DNA of 64,000 nt from Tyzzerella sp. An114 (GTDB lineage Bacteria > Bacillota > Clostridia > Lachnospirales > Anaerotignaceae), in assembly GCF_002161055.1 (NCBI RefSeq), contig NZ_NFLT01000001.1, positions 328,745 to 392,744 of the forward strand. Reading direction: 5' to 3'. A model generated the notes under the pieces. The model did no database searches, had not been told where the DNA came from, and saw only the letters and a list, made by a program, of their open reading frames with translations. The position numbers and the translations under genes were made by a program. This document shows, one piece after another, positions 1-8,025 of this stretch (positions are counted from its first letter, which is position 1; each line of letters opens with the position of its first letter).

Positions 1-339
1 GGTATGGGACATAACGGACATATCGGTTTCAATGAGCCAGGGGAAGCATTTGACAAAGGAACACACTGTGTAGCTTTACAGCAGAGCACAATCGAAGCAA
101 ACAAAAGATTTTTCGCATCAGCTGATGATGTTCCAAAATATGCATACACAATGGGTATCAAAACAATAATGCAGGCTAAAAAAATACTTATCGTTGTAAG
201 TGGTGCAGACAAAGCTGAAACAGTTAAAAAAGCATTCTTTGGACCAATAACACCAGAAGTTCCAGCTTCAATACTTCAGCTTCATAGAGATGTTGTTCTT
301 GTTGCTGACGAAGCTGCATTATCAAAAGTTGACCTTTAA
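1..339 (+). CDS. nagB: Glucosamine-6-phosphate deaminase (3' part only)
   Basis: Converts glucosamine-6-phosphate to fructose-6-phosphate plus ammonia in the cytoplasm, the last step of amino-sugar entry into glycolysis. The window opens inside the gene; the first visible residues, MGHNGHIGFNEPG, are the strongly conserved NagB segment that lies in the middle of the roughly 240-265 residue family. About 112 C-terminal residues are present and roughly the first half is outside the window. The ATG at position 4 is internal and is not a start. The gene is followed after 35 bases by nagA on the same strand, the usual nagB-nagA pair that recycles peptidoglycan sugars or uses GlcNAc. No truncation signal is seen other than the window edge. 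Confidence 0.95.
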   Translation, partial: GMGHNGHIGFNEPGEAFDKGTHCVALQQSTIEANKRFFASADDVPKYAYTMGIKTIMQAKKILIVVSGADKAETVKKAFFGPITPEVPASILQLHRDVVLVADEAALSKVDL

Positions 340-374
340 TAAGTAAAAAATCTTGTTACAGGGAGAAAAATATT

Positions 375-1499
375 ATGATTATTAAAAATGTTAATGTCTA
401 TACAGAGGACAAAAAGTTTGAAAAAGGCGAAATAATTATAGAAGACGGTAAATTTCAGAGCACAAGCTCCGACTCATCACAGATTATTGACGGAGAAGAT
501 TGTTATGCTATTCCAGGTCTTGTAGATATTCATTTCCATGGTTGTATGGGATATGATTTTTGCGATGGTACAGAGGAAGCTATAAAAGAAATAGCAAAAT
601 ATGAAGCTTCTGTTGGTGTAACTTCAATAGCTCCTGCAACAATGACAATTTCTGTTGATGAACTCGCAAAAGTTATGGAAGCAGCCGGAAATTACAAAAG
701 AGAGTACGGTTCAAAACTTATCGGAATAAATATGGAAGGTCCTTTCATAAACAGCGAGAAAAAAGGAGCACAAGATGCCACATATATCCGCAATTGTAGT
801 ATTGAAATGTACAGAGATTTTCAAAAACTCAGTGGCGGACTTATAAAACTTGTTGACATTGCCCCTGAAACAAATGATGCATTTCCTTTCATTGATGAAG
901 TTAAAGATGAAGTTGCAATATCAATAGCACACACTTGTGCTGATTATGACACAGCAAAGCTTGCTTTTGACAGAGGTGCAAACCATGTAACACATCTTTA
1001 CAATGCAATGCCTGCTTTCTCCCACAGAGACCCAGGTGTTGTAGGAGCTGCCTTTGACAGCAAACACACATATGTTGAACTTATATGTGACAATGTTCAT
1101 ATACATCCAGCTGTTGTTCGTGCAACATTTAATATGTTTACAGATGACAGAGTTGTTCTTATAAGTGACAGTATGCGTGCAACAGGTCTTGCAGACGGTC
1201 AGTATACTTTAGGTGGACAAGATGTTACAGTAAGAGGAAACAGAGCAACTCTTACAGTAAACAATGCTCTTGCAGGTTCTGTTACAAACCTTATGGACTG
1301 TATGCGTACAGTAGTAACAAAAATGGATATTCCTCTTGAAAGTGCTGTTGCTTGTGCAACAATGAACCCTGCAAAATCAATAGGAATATACGATAAATGC
1401 GGAAGTATAACACCGGGAAAAGACGGAGACCTTATTCTTTTAAACAAAGATTTATCAATTAAAGCTGTATATATAAATGGTGAAAAAGTAGAAATGTAA
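375..1499 (+). CDS. nagA: N-acetylglucosamine-6-phosphate deacetylase
   Basis: Removes acetate from GlcNAc-6-phosphate to give glucosamine-6-phosphate, the substrate of the NagB enzyme encoded just upstream. The 374-residue length is normal. Amidohydrolase-superfamily features are visible: HFH at residues 53-55, the metal-ligand glutamate in NMEGPF (E121), H186 in AHT, H207 in THLYNAM, and the catalytic aspartate in LISDSM (D265). The ATG is preceded by GGGAG about 9 bases upstream. It ends at a strong hairpin shared with the convergent ATPase gene, so nagB-nagA probably end one transcript. Confidence 0.96.
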   Translation: MIIKNVNVYTEDKKFEKGEIIIEDGKFQSTSSDSSQIIDGEDCYAIPGLVDIHFHGCMGYDFCDGTEEAIKEIAKYEASVGVTSIAPATMTISVDELAKVMEAAGNYKREYGSKLIGINMEGPFINSEKKGAQDATYIRNCSIEMYRDFQKLSGGLIKLVDIAPETNDAFPFIDEVKDEVAISIAHTCADYDTAKLAFDRGANHVTHLYNAMPAFSHRDPGVVGAAFDSKHTYVELICDNVHIHPAVVRATFNMFTDDRVVLISDSMRATGLADGQYTLGGQDVTVRGNRATLTVNNALAGSVTNLMDCMRTVVTKMDIPLESAVACATMNPAKSIGIYDKCGSITPGKDGDLILLNKDLSIKAVYINGEKVEM

Positions 1500-1505
1500 A
1501 AATAA

Positions 1506-1534
1506 AACAGCACAGAATTAAATTCTGTGCTGTT
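1506..1534. terminator. Bidirectional intrinsic terminator between nagA and the Ca2+ ATPase gene
   Basis: A near-perfect 14-bp inverted repeat (aacagcacagaatt and its complement) with T-runs on the nagA side. It sits between two convergent genes and can serve both. Confidence 0.9.
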
Positions 1535-1543
1535 ATTTTTATT

Positions 1544-4198
1544 TTATTTATTATTTGCTCCTGTAACAACTTTTCTTATAAGGTCAACAGGTATCATTGT
1601 AAAGGCAAGTATAAATACAACTATCCAACCAGTTAATCCAAAAGGAACACAACTAAACATATTTCCAATCCACTTGAAAATCTCAAGAGGAACAAGACCT
1701 GAATTTACTATAAGGGCTTGTATAACTATTATACCAAAGAATACTTTTAAAAATCCTGTATTTTCATTAAGACCTTTAAATATTCCATAACCGTCATTTC
1801 TTACATTAAATCCATTAAACAATGCACTTGCTATAAAAAGAACAAAATATGATGTAAGATGTTGTTCTTCTGTTGCAAACATATTTTTAAATATATCAGC
1901 TTTTAAATAAATAAAACTTAATACTGTAAGCCATATACCCATAATTACAATCTGTGTCATCATCTCACGACTTACAATATTTTCATCTTTTCTTCTTGGT
2001 TTTTCACTCATATATTTTTCAAGAGCAGGCTCATTTCCAAGCATAATAGCTCCCAAACCATCCATAACAAGGTTTACAAAAAGAAGATGTGTAACCTTTA
2101 AAGGCTCCTCAACACCAAAGAAAGGAGCAACAGCACTTACAACAACAGCCGCAACATTTATTACAAGCTGGAATTTACAGAACTTAAGTATATTATGATA
2201 TATTGTTCTTCCATACCATATAGCATCTTTTATTGATTTAAAGTTATCATCAAGTATAACAATTTTTCCAGCTTCCTTAGCAGCCTCTGTTCCGCTTCCC
2301 ATAGCAAAACCAACATCAGCTCTCTTTAATGCTGGAGAGTCGTTTACACCGTCACCAGTCATACCTACAACAAGGTTCATCTCCTGACAAAGTCTTACCA
2401 TTCTTGATTTATCTGTCGGTAAAGCTCTAGCTATAACTCTTATATTAGGTATAATTTTCTTAACATCATCATCACTCATTTCATTGAGCTGTGCAGATGT
2501 TATGGCAACATCATTTTCAGATTTTATAAGACCTGAGTCTTTAGCTATTGCAACAGCTGTTTCAAGTCTATCACCTGTAATCATAACAACCTGTATTCCG
2601 GCTTTCTGAACTTCATGTATAGCTTCTTTAGCCTCCGGACGAACATCGTCACGTATTCCAACAAGACCTATTATTACAATATCATCATTAATTTTATTTT
2701 CAACTAATGGTTTTTCAGAATAACCAAAGGCAAGAACTCTCATAGCTTTGACAGCAAGAGCATCAATTTTTCCATTTAATACATCTTTATCAAGATTTTG
2801 CACATTTCCGTTTTTATCTATGTATTTTGTAGCCATGGCAGTAAGTCTTTCAGGAGCACCCTTATAGAATGTCTTTCCTGTACTCTCAATATGTGCCTGA
2901 CTAAACTTATTTGTAGAATTAAAGCCCTGTGAAGCTGTGACAACTAAATCAGTACGTTCAGCAATATTATTAAATTTAGTTTCACCTAAAAACTTCATAA
3001 GTGCTCTATCTGTGGCATTACCACCTATAACGTTATGTTCAGCATCAAACATTGAAGCTGTATTTTTTCCTATGGCAAAACTCATAAGTTCACTTATAGT
3101 AGCATTATCATCAGAAGATATAACTTCTCCATCAGCTGTAAAAAATTCAACAACTTCAAGCTCACCTTTTGTTATTGTTCCTGTTTTATCACTAAAAAGT
3201 ATGTTTAATGCTCCGGCAGTCTCAATACCAATAGCTTTTCTTACAAGAACATTATGGTCAAGCATTTTACTTGTATTCTGCATAAGAACAAGAGAAATCA
3301 TAAGAGGAAGACCTTCTGGAACAGCACAAACTATAATAACAACTGCAAGAGATACAGCCTCTATAACATCACGTATAATTTCTGTAATCTCTCCTGAGAA
3401 ATAGGCTGAAACTCCTCCTGCCTTCATTATAAAGAAAACAAAATACATTACAGCAATAACAACAGCTCCAACATATCCAAATTTTGAAATCTGGCTTGCA
3501 AGTTTTGCAAGTTTTACTTTTAAAGGAGAATCAAGCTCATCTTCTTGCATTTCCTCGGCCATTTTACCCATCATAGTTTTAAGACCAACTTTTCTTACAT
3601 CAAGAACGCCTTCACCGTCAAATACAACAGCTCCTCTAAAAAGAGAATGTTTATCAACAAATGTATCTCCTGTTATATCGTCAGCAAGTTGAAAATCTTC
3701 ACTTGCAGCAAATTTTTTACATTCTTCAGCTTCACCATTAAGAGCAGAGTTATCAACTCTCAAATCACCATTAATAAGAACACCGTCAGCTGGTATTTTA
3801 TCACCTGATTGAAGAATAACTTTATCACCAACAACCACATCATCAACATCAATAACAGTTACAGCACCATCACGGAAAGCTTTACAAGTATCTTTCTTTG
3901 TACTTGCTTTAAGCTCTCTGTATTTTGTGTCGCTGGCAACACCTGTTTTTGCAGATACAAAAGCAACAATAAGTATAGCTATTATTGTTCCAACTGGTTC
4001 ATAAATCTCTGCATATCCAAAGAAAAACATTACAATCATAAGAACAGCTATGAAAAGAAGTATCTTTATCATAGGGTCCTTAAATGTCTCTTTAAACTCT
4101 TGCCAGAATGTAGTAGGCTCTGAGTCCGGTATACTGTTTGAACCATTTTGCAATCTGGACTCCTCAACCTCTTTACTGGTTAATCCTTTGTACTTCAT
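1544..4198 (-). CDS. Calcium-translocating P-type ATPase, PMCA type (P2B-like)
   Basis: Membrane cation pump expected to export Ca2+ with ATP hydrolysis. The 884 residues show the N-terminal cation-ATPase domain, membrane helices near 45-85 and 240-310, PEGLP at 294-298 in the ion path, the phosphorylated aspartate in SDKTGTIT (D337), and GDGVNDSP near 620, followed by the C-terminal helices. The actuator loop, usually TGES, reads NGEA (residues 154-157), which is unusual. The start has a GGAGG site 7 bases upstream. It lies downstream of the Ter-type operon on the same strand, separated by a hairpin at 4232-4261. Because TerD proteins bind Ca2+, a joint role is plausible but inferred. Confidence 0.9.
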   Translation of the reverse strand: MKYKGLTSKEVEESRLQNGSNSIPDSEPTTFWQEFKETFKDPMIKILLFIAVLMIVMFFFGYAEIYEPVGTIIAILIVAFVSAKTGVASDTKYRELKASTKKDTCKAFRDGAVTVIDVDDVVVGDKVILQSGDKIPADGVLINGDLRVDNSALNGEAEECKKFAASEDFQLADDITGDTFVDKHSLFRGAVVFDGEGVLDVRKVGLKTMMGKMAEEMQEDELDSPLKVKLAKLASQISKFGYVGAVVIAVMYFVFFIMKAGGVSAYFSGEITEIIRDVIEAVSLAVVIIVCAVPEGLPLMISLVLMQNTSKMLDHNVLVRKAIGIETAGALNILFSDKTGTITKGELEVVEFFTADGEVISSDDNATISELMSFAIGKNTASMFDAEHNVIGGNATDRALMKFLGETKFNNIAERTDLVVTASQGFNSTNKFSQAHIESTGKTFYKGAPERLTAMATKYIDKNGNVQNLDKDVLNGKIDALAVKAMRVLAFGYSEKPLVENKINDDIVIIGLVGIRDDVRPEAKEAIHEVQKAGIQVVMITGDRLETAVAIAKDSGLIKSENDVAITSAQLNEMSDDDVKKIIPNIRVIARALPTDKSRMVRLCQEMNLVVGMTGDGVNDSPALKRADVGFAMGSGTEAAKEAGKIVILDDNFKSIKDAIWYGRTIYHNILKFCKFQLVINVAAVVVSAVAPFFGVEEPLKVTHLLFVNLVMDGLGAIMLGNEPALEKYMSEKPRRKDENIVSREMMTQIVIMGIWLTVLSFIYLKADIFKNMFATEEQHLTSYFVLFIASALFNGFNVRNDGYGIFKGLNENTGFLKVFFGIIVIQALIVNSGLVPLEIFKWIGNMFSCVPFGLTGWIVVFILAFTMIPVDLIRKVVTGANNK

Positions 4199-4231
4199 TT
4201 TTTACCTCCATCTCCCAAACACATAAATAAT

Positions 4232-4261
4232 AAGGAAATCAAGTAAAAACCTGATTTCCTT
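4232..4261 (-). terminator. Intrinsic terminator at the end of the Ter-type operon
   Basis: Ten-base inverted repeat AAGGAAATCA/TGATTTCCTT with a 10-base loop, followed on the minus strand by a moderately T-rich tail. It separates the last terD gene from the Ca2+ ATPase gene; some read-through is possible because no clear separate promoter was picked out. Confidence 0.7.
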
Positions 4262-4285
4262 AAAATGCATTCAGATTTTAATTAA

Positions 4286-4876
4286 TTAAACAAATCTTTT
4301 TGCAAGTTCACCAAGTCCAGGGTCATTCGTACCCTGTCCAATAGGATTGAACTTCCATTCGCCATTATGGCGATAAACCTCACCAAAAATCATAGCTGTC
4401 ATTCCTGAATAGTCTTCTGTAAGGTCATATCTAAACATCTCAGTACCACTCTGACCGTCCATAATTCTTATGAAAGCGTTCTTAATCATACCGAAATGCT
4501 GATTTCTTTTTACTGCCTGATAAATATTTACAACAACAACAACTTTGTCATATTCTGCTGGTACGTGTTCAAGGTCAACAAAAATCTGTTCATCATCACC
4601 AACACCTTCACCAGTAAGATTATCACCCATATGTTTTATTGCACCGGATTTATGTTGAAGATTTCCAAAATAAACTATATCTGCATTATTTATAAGTTTT
4701 CCTGATTGAAGAACAATAGCTGAAGCATCACAGTCAATAGATTGTGGCTTTGGTGCAAAAAAACCTGTTCTTTTGCGTTCTGCTGCATCCCAACCTAAAC
4801 CAATCATAACACTTTTAAGGCTATCTTCTCCCTTTTTAAGGCTTACTTTTTGTCCTTTTTTCAAACTAACTGACAT
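4286..4876 (-). CDS. TerD-family protein (most divergent copy)
   Basis: TerD-family proteins are small cytoplasmic Ca2+-binding beta-sandwich proteins linked to tellurite resistance and general envelope/chemical stress; their exact biochemical role is not settled. The 196 residues begin with the family signature [13 protein letters not shown], contain the acidic DCDASA strand and the MGDNLTGEGVGDDEQ metal-binding loop, and end with the NGEWKFNPIGQG segment. It differs from its two paralogues by a basic insertion (AAERKRTGFFAPKPQ) where they have a short D/N-G loop, and by a shorter C-terminus. GGAGG lies 7 bases before the ATG. It is the last gene of the operon. Confidence 0.9.
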   Translation of the reverse strand: MSVSLKKGQKVSLKKGEDSLKSVMIGLGWDAAERKRTGFFAPKPQSIDCDASAIVLQSGKLINNADIVYFGNLQHKSGAIKHMGDNLTGEGVGDDEQIFVDLEHVPAEYDKVVVVVNIYQAVKRNQHFGMIKNAFIRIMDGQSGTEMFRYDLTEDYSGMTAMIFGEVYRHNGEWKFNPIGQGTNDPGLGELAKRFV

Positions 4877-4920
4877 TTAAAAACCTCCTTTATTCACACC
4901 ATGTTAAAAACATTATGTCA

Positions 4921-5604
4921 TTATTTACCTTTTGAAAATCCCATGGAAGCTATCCAATTTGAAAATCCGGAAGGATTTCTTGTTTGAATTAAAACTGTTC
5001 CCGGGCCTCTAAATCTACAAACAAGCATTTCACCACTCATAAAACTGCTTGCCCAACCATTAGATGATTTTTCTATATGATACTCCATATAATCAGGCCA
5101 TGCAACAAGATGTCCATTGTCAATAATAATTTCTTCCCCATCATCAAGGTTTATAGGGTGTATTACACCATAACTGCTTAAAAATATTGTTCCTTTTCCT
5201 CTAGCACTAAGTATAAAAAATCCTTCTTGAGAGAAAAAGCCTTGAGCTAGATTTTGTACTTTAGAGTCTATTTCTATACCTTCTGTGGATGCAAGGAAAC
5301 CATTTTTCTGTATTCTAAGACCATAAGTTCCATCAAGTTCCACATCTATAATGCCTCCTGGAGTAGAATGACCAAACAAAACTTCTCCATTTCCTCTTTT
5401 AGCTGTAAGATACTGAAAGAAGAATTTTTCACCAGAAAGCATACGAGTAAAGCCTTTTAAAAGTCCTCCCTCAATGCCACCTTCAACATCAATAGTGTTT
5501 GACATGGCAATCATTGCATCAGACTCCGCTTTAAGTTTTTCACCTTTTATAAGTCTACATTTTACAATAGGAAACGCTTCATTGTAAAGAATTTCATAGT
5601 CCAT
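4921..5604 (-). CDS. AIM24-family / TIGR00266-like beta-rich protein
   Basis: A 227-residue protein of the AIM24 (TIGR00266) family, recognisable by the regular glycine-rich beta repeats (KRGNGEVLFGHSTPGGI, LSARGKGTIFLSSYG) and the C-terminal MSGEMLVCRFRGPGTVLIQTR. The family forms beta-barrel-like folds; its function in bacteria is not established. It has no signal peptide or membrane helix, so it is probably cytoplasmic. GGGGGGAG precedes the ATG by 6 bases. Its placement between terD genes, with short gaps on both sides, makes co-transcription likely and suggests it works in the same stress response, which is inference. Confidence 0.85.
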   Translation of the reverse strand: MDYEILYNEAFPIVKCRLIKGEKLKAESDAMIAMSNTIDVEGGIEGGLLKGFTRMLSGEKFFFQYLTAKRGNGEVLFGHSTPGGIIDVELDGTYGLRIQKNGFLASTEGIEIDSKVQNLAQGFFSQEGFFILSARGKGTIFLSSYGVIHPINLDDGEEIIIDNGHLVAWPDYMEYHIEKSSNGWASSFMSGEMLVCRFRGPGTVLIQTRNPSGFSNWIASMGFSKGK

Positions 5605-5642
5605 ATATACTCCCCCCTATTGTCAAAAATTTTTCAAAAGTA

Positions 5643-6224
5643 TTATTCTACTTCAACTCCATAGTTATCACAGAGAGCAGCAAGTCCACCCTGATATCCA
5701 GCTCCTATGGCATTAAATTTCCATTCTCCATTGTTTTTATAAAGTTCACCAAAAACAACAGCTGTTTCTATTGAGAAATCTTCTCCCAAATCATATCTTA
5801 AAATTTCTGTTCCATCTTCTTCATTATAAATTCTTATAAAGGCATTTGAAACCTGTCCAAAATTTTGACGTCTTTCATCAGCTTCATATATTGTAACAGT
5901 GAAAGCTATTTTTGTTATATTAGCAGGAACTGTTGAAAGATTAACTCTTATCTGCTCGTCATCACCTTCACCAGCACCAGTTCTGTTATCTCCCATATAC
6001 TCAACAGAACCGCTCTTATCCTTTGAATTGCCATAGAAAACAAAATCTTCACTGGCAGAAACTTTTCCCATATCAGTAAGCATAAAAGCTGATGCATCAA
6101 GGTCAAAACTTCCACCTGTGTCATAACGGTTTGTATCCCAGCCAAGTCCAACTATAACTTTTTTAAGTCCTGGATTATCCTTTGTTAAACTAACTTTTTG
6201 TCCTTTTTTTAAACTTACAGGCAT
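5643..6224 (-). CDS. TerD-family protein
   Basis: A 193-residue TerD-family protein. The start at 6224 ([11 protein letters not shown]) is preferred over an in-frame ATG six bases upstream because AGGAGG is then 8 bases away. It has [10 protein letters not shown] and [15 protein letters not shown], the two acidic loops that bind Ca2+ in studied family members, and the closing [14 protein letters not shown]. It is very similar to the next gene upstream (6266-6847), including [20 protein letters not shown], so the two look like a tandem duplication. Expected role: stress protection in the same complex or pathway as TelA. Confidence 0.92.
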   Translation of the reverse strand: MPVSLKKGQKVSLTKDNPGLKKVIVGLGWDTNRYDTGGSFDLDASAFMLTDMGKVSASEDFVFYGNSKDKSGSVEYMGDNRTGAGEGDDEQIRVNLSTVPANITKIAFTVTIYEADERRQNFGQVSNAFIRIYNEEDGTEILRYDLGEDFSIETAVVFGELYKNNGEWKFNAIGAGYQGGLAALCDNYGVEVE

Positions 6225-6265
6225 ATTCATTACCTCCTAAAATATAAAAATATAATGTTTATTTA

Positions 6266-6847
6266 TTATGCTACTTCAATTCCATAGTGATTGCAAAGAG
6301 CTGCCAAACCACCTTGGAAACCACTACCTATGGCATTAAATTTCCACTCACCATTGTGACGATAAAGCTCACCTACAACAATGGCTGTTTCTATGGAGAA
6401 ATCCTCTCCCAAATCATATCTTATCAATTCTTCATTTGTAACTTCATCAACTATTCTTATAAAAGCATTTGAAACCTGTCCAAAATTTTGGCGTCTTTCT
6501 TCAGCTTCATATATTGTAACAGTGAAAGCTATTTTTGATACATTTGAAGGAACTTTGTCCAAATCAATTTTAATCTGTTCATCGTCTCCTTCTCCCTCAC
6601 CAGTACGGTTATCTCCCATATGAACAACACCGCCACTTACATGTTTAAGATTTCCATAAAAAACAAATTCTTTTTCAGTAGGAACCTTTCCATTATCACC
6701 AACAAGAAAAGCACTAGCATCAAGGTCAAAAGATGCACCTGAGTCATAAGCGTTTACATCCCAACCAAGTCCAACAAGAAGTTTTTTAAGGCTTGGATTT
6801 CCCTTAGTTAAATCTACTTTTTGTCCTTTTGTCAAGTTAATAGGCAT
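6266..6847 (-). CDS. TerD-family protein
   Basis: A 193-residue TerD-family protein starting [16 protein letters not shown] after a GGGGG site 7 bases upstream. It carries [10 protein letters not shown] and [15 protein letters not shown], the Ca2+-binding acidic loops, and ends [14 protein letters not shown]. It is a close paralogue of the gene at 5643-6224. The order telA-terD-terD is the same as in Bacillus yce-type operons read in the same sense. The exact paralogue name (TerD, TerE, TerZ) cannot be assigned from sequence reading. Confidence 0.92.
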   Translation of the reverse strand: MPINLTKGQKVDLTKGNPSLKKLLVGLGWDVNAYDSGASFDLDASAFLVGDNGKVPTEKEFVFYGNLKHVSGGVVHMGDNRTGEGEGDDEQIKIDLDKVPSNVSKIAFTVTIYEAEERRQNFGQVSNAFIRIVDEVTNEELIRYDLGEDFSIETAIVVGELYRHNGEWKFNAIGSGFQGGLAALCNHYGIEVA

Positions 6848-6878
6848 ATAAAATCCCCCTTTATGTTATTATACAAAA

Positions 6879-8021
6879 TCATTGTTTTGTTTTATTGTAC
6901 ATTTTGTAAAATTCGTTTTTTATCTCGTTAAGTCTTTCAGCGTCATTATTTCTCTGATTTCTTGCATTTTCACTTATACGTTTTGTTTCTTCAATACCAT
7001 TTACAATAGTTCTCCATGTATTTTCCAAAGTCTCAATTTTTATAGAACTACTTCCAGCTAACTGTGCTGTCATTTTAGACTGTTCAACAGTGTTTCTTGC
7101 ATTTTTTATAAGCATTTCATTAGTCTTTTCATCAAGGGCAGACATAGCCTCTGCCTGTATTTTCTGACGTTTAAGCATTATAGCTTGAGCAAGAGCCTGT
7201 TTAAAAACAGGAAGTGTAACTATAAATGCAGAGTTTATTTTTCTTACAAGGTTCATGTTGCTAAACTGCATTGTTTTTATCATAGGTATTGACTGTATAG
7301 CAACATTTTCAGCAATTCTCAAATCATGGGTTCTCTGTTCAAGCATCATTTTAGCCTGTTCAAGAGTTGTAAGCTCAAAAGTTATAGAGTTATCACCTGT
7401 ATTTTCAAGGTCAGCTCTTCTCTGATTTATATAATCATCAATTTCTTTTATGCCTTGTTCCCCAGCCATTATATATTTGACAAGTTCATGATAAAAGTTT
7501 ACATTTGTTTGGAAAATATCTTCTAATTTTCTATTGGAGTCTTTTATCTCACTTTCATACTGTTTCAGTTTTACATATATTTTATCTACTTCCTCGCCCA
7601 TTGTATGGTATTTTGCAAGTATTTTATCAAGCTGTTTTCTGAAACCTCCAAAAAGTTTTCCCAAAAGTCCCGGATTATCTTTTATCTCCTCAATGTCAAA
7701 CTTACTCATTATTTTAGCCAAAAGATTAAGCATTTCACCGGAGTCATCAAGCTGTTTCATGTTCATACTGTTAAGTACAACATCAGAGCATTTTGAAATC
7801 TCATCAGCCACATCAGCACCGAAAGACACTATTGTCTCAAGGTTGTAGACTTCTATTTTACTTACAATGTCATCAAGTTCTTTTGAGTCCTTTAATTTGA
7901 TTTCAACCTGTTGGCGGTCTGTCTGAATATTATACTCTTTAACTTCAATATCATCATTGACAGCCGGCACATTACTTGAAGGAACATTTGAATTTGAAGG
8001 TCTTCCAAAATCTATTGCCAT
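6879..8021 (-). CDS. telA: TelA/KlaA-family toxic-anion resistance protein
   Basis: A 380-residue TelA-family protein. Members are mostly helical cytoplasmic proteins that accompany TerD in tellurite, nisin and other envelope-stress phenotypes; the mechanism is unknown. Visible features are a variable N-terminus (about 40 residues), a long helical, coiled-coil-prone central region (YVKLKQYESEIKDSNRKLED), and the family core RKINSAFIVTLPVFKQALAQ followed by KRQKIQAEAM. GAGGA lies upstream of the ATG, overlapping the 3' end of the YceG-like gene, so the two are translationally close and in one transcript. Confidence 0.92.
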   Translation of the reverse strand: MAIDFGRPSNSNVPSSNVPAVNDDIEVKEYNIQTDRQQVEIKLKDSKELDDIVSKIEVYNLETIVSFGADVADEISKCSDVVLNSMNMKQLDDSGEMLNLLAKIMSKFDIEEIKDNPGLLGKLFGGFRKQLDKILAKYHTMGEEVDKIYVKLKQYESEIKDSNRKLEDIFQTNVNFYHELVKYIMAGEQGIKEIDDYINQRRADLENTGDNSITFELTTLEQAKMMLEQRTHDLRIAENVAIQSIPMIKTMQFSNMNLVRKINSAFIVTLPVFKQALAQAIMLKRQKIQAEAMSALDEKTNEMLIKNARNTVEQSKMTAQLAGSSSIKIETLENTWRTIVNGIEETKRISENARNQRNNDAERLNEIKNEFYKMYNKTKQ

Positions 8022-8025
8022 ATTA

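Noticed and set aside
2937..3404. 155-codon plus-strand open frame inside the Ca2+ ATPase gene
   Set aside because: Antisense to a conserved catalytic region with no ribosome site or recognisable protein.
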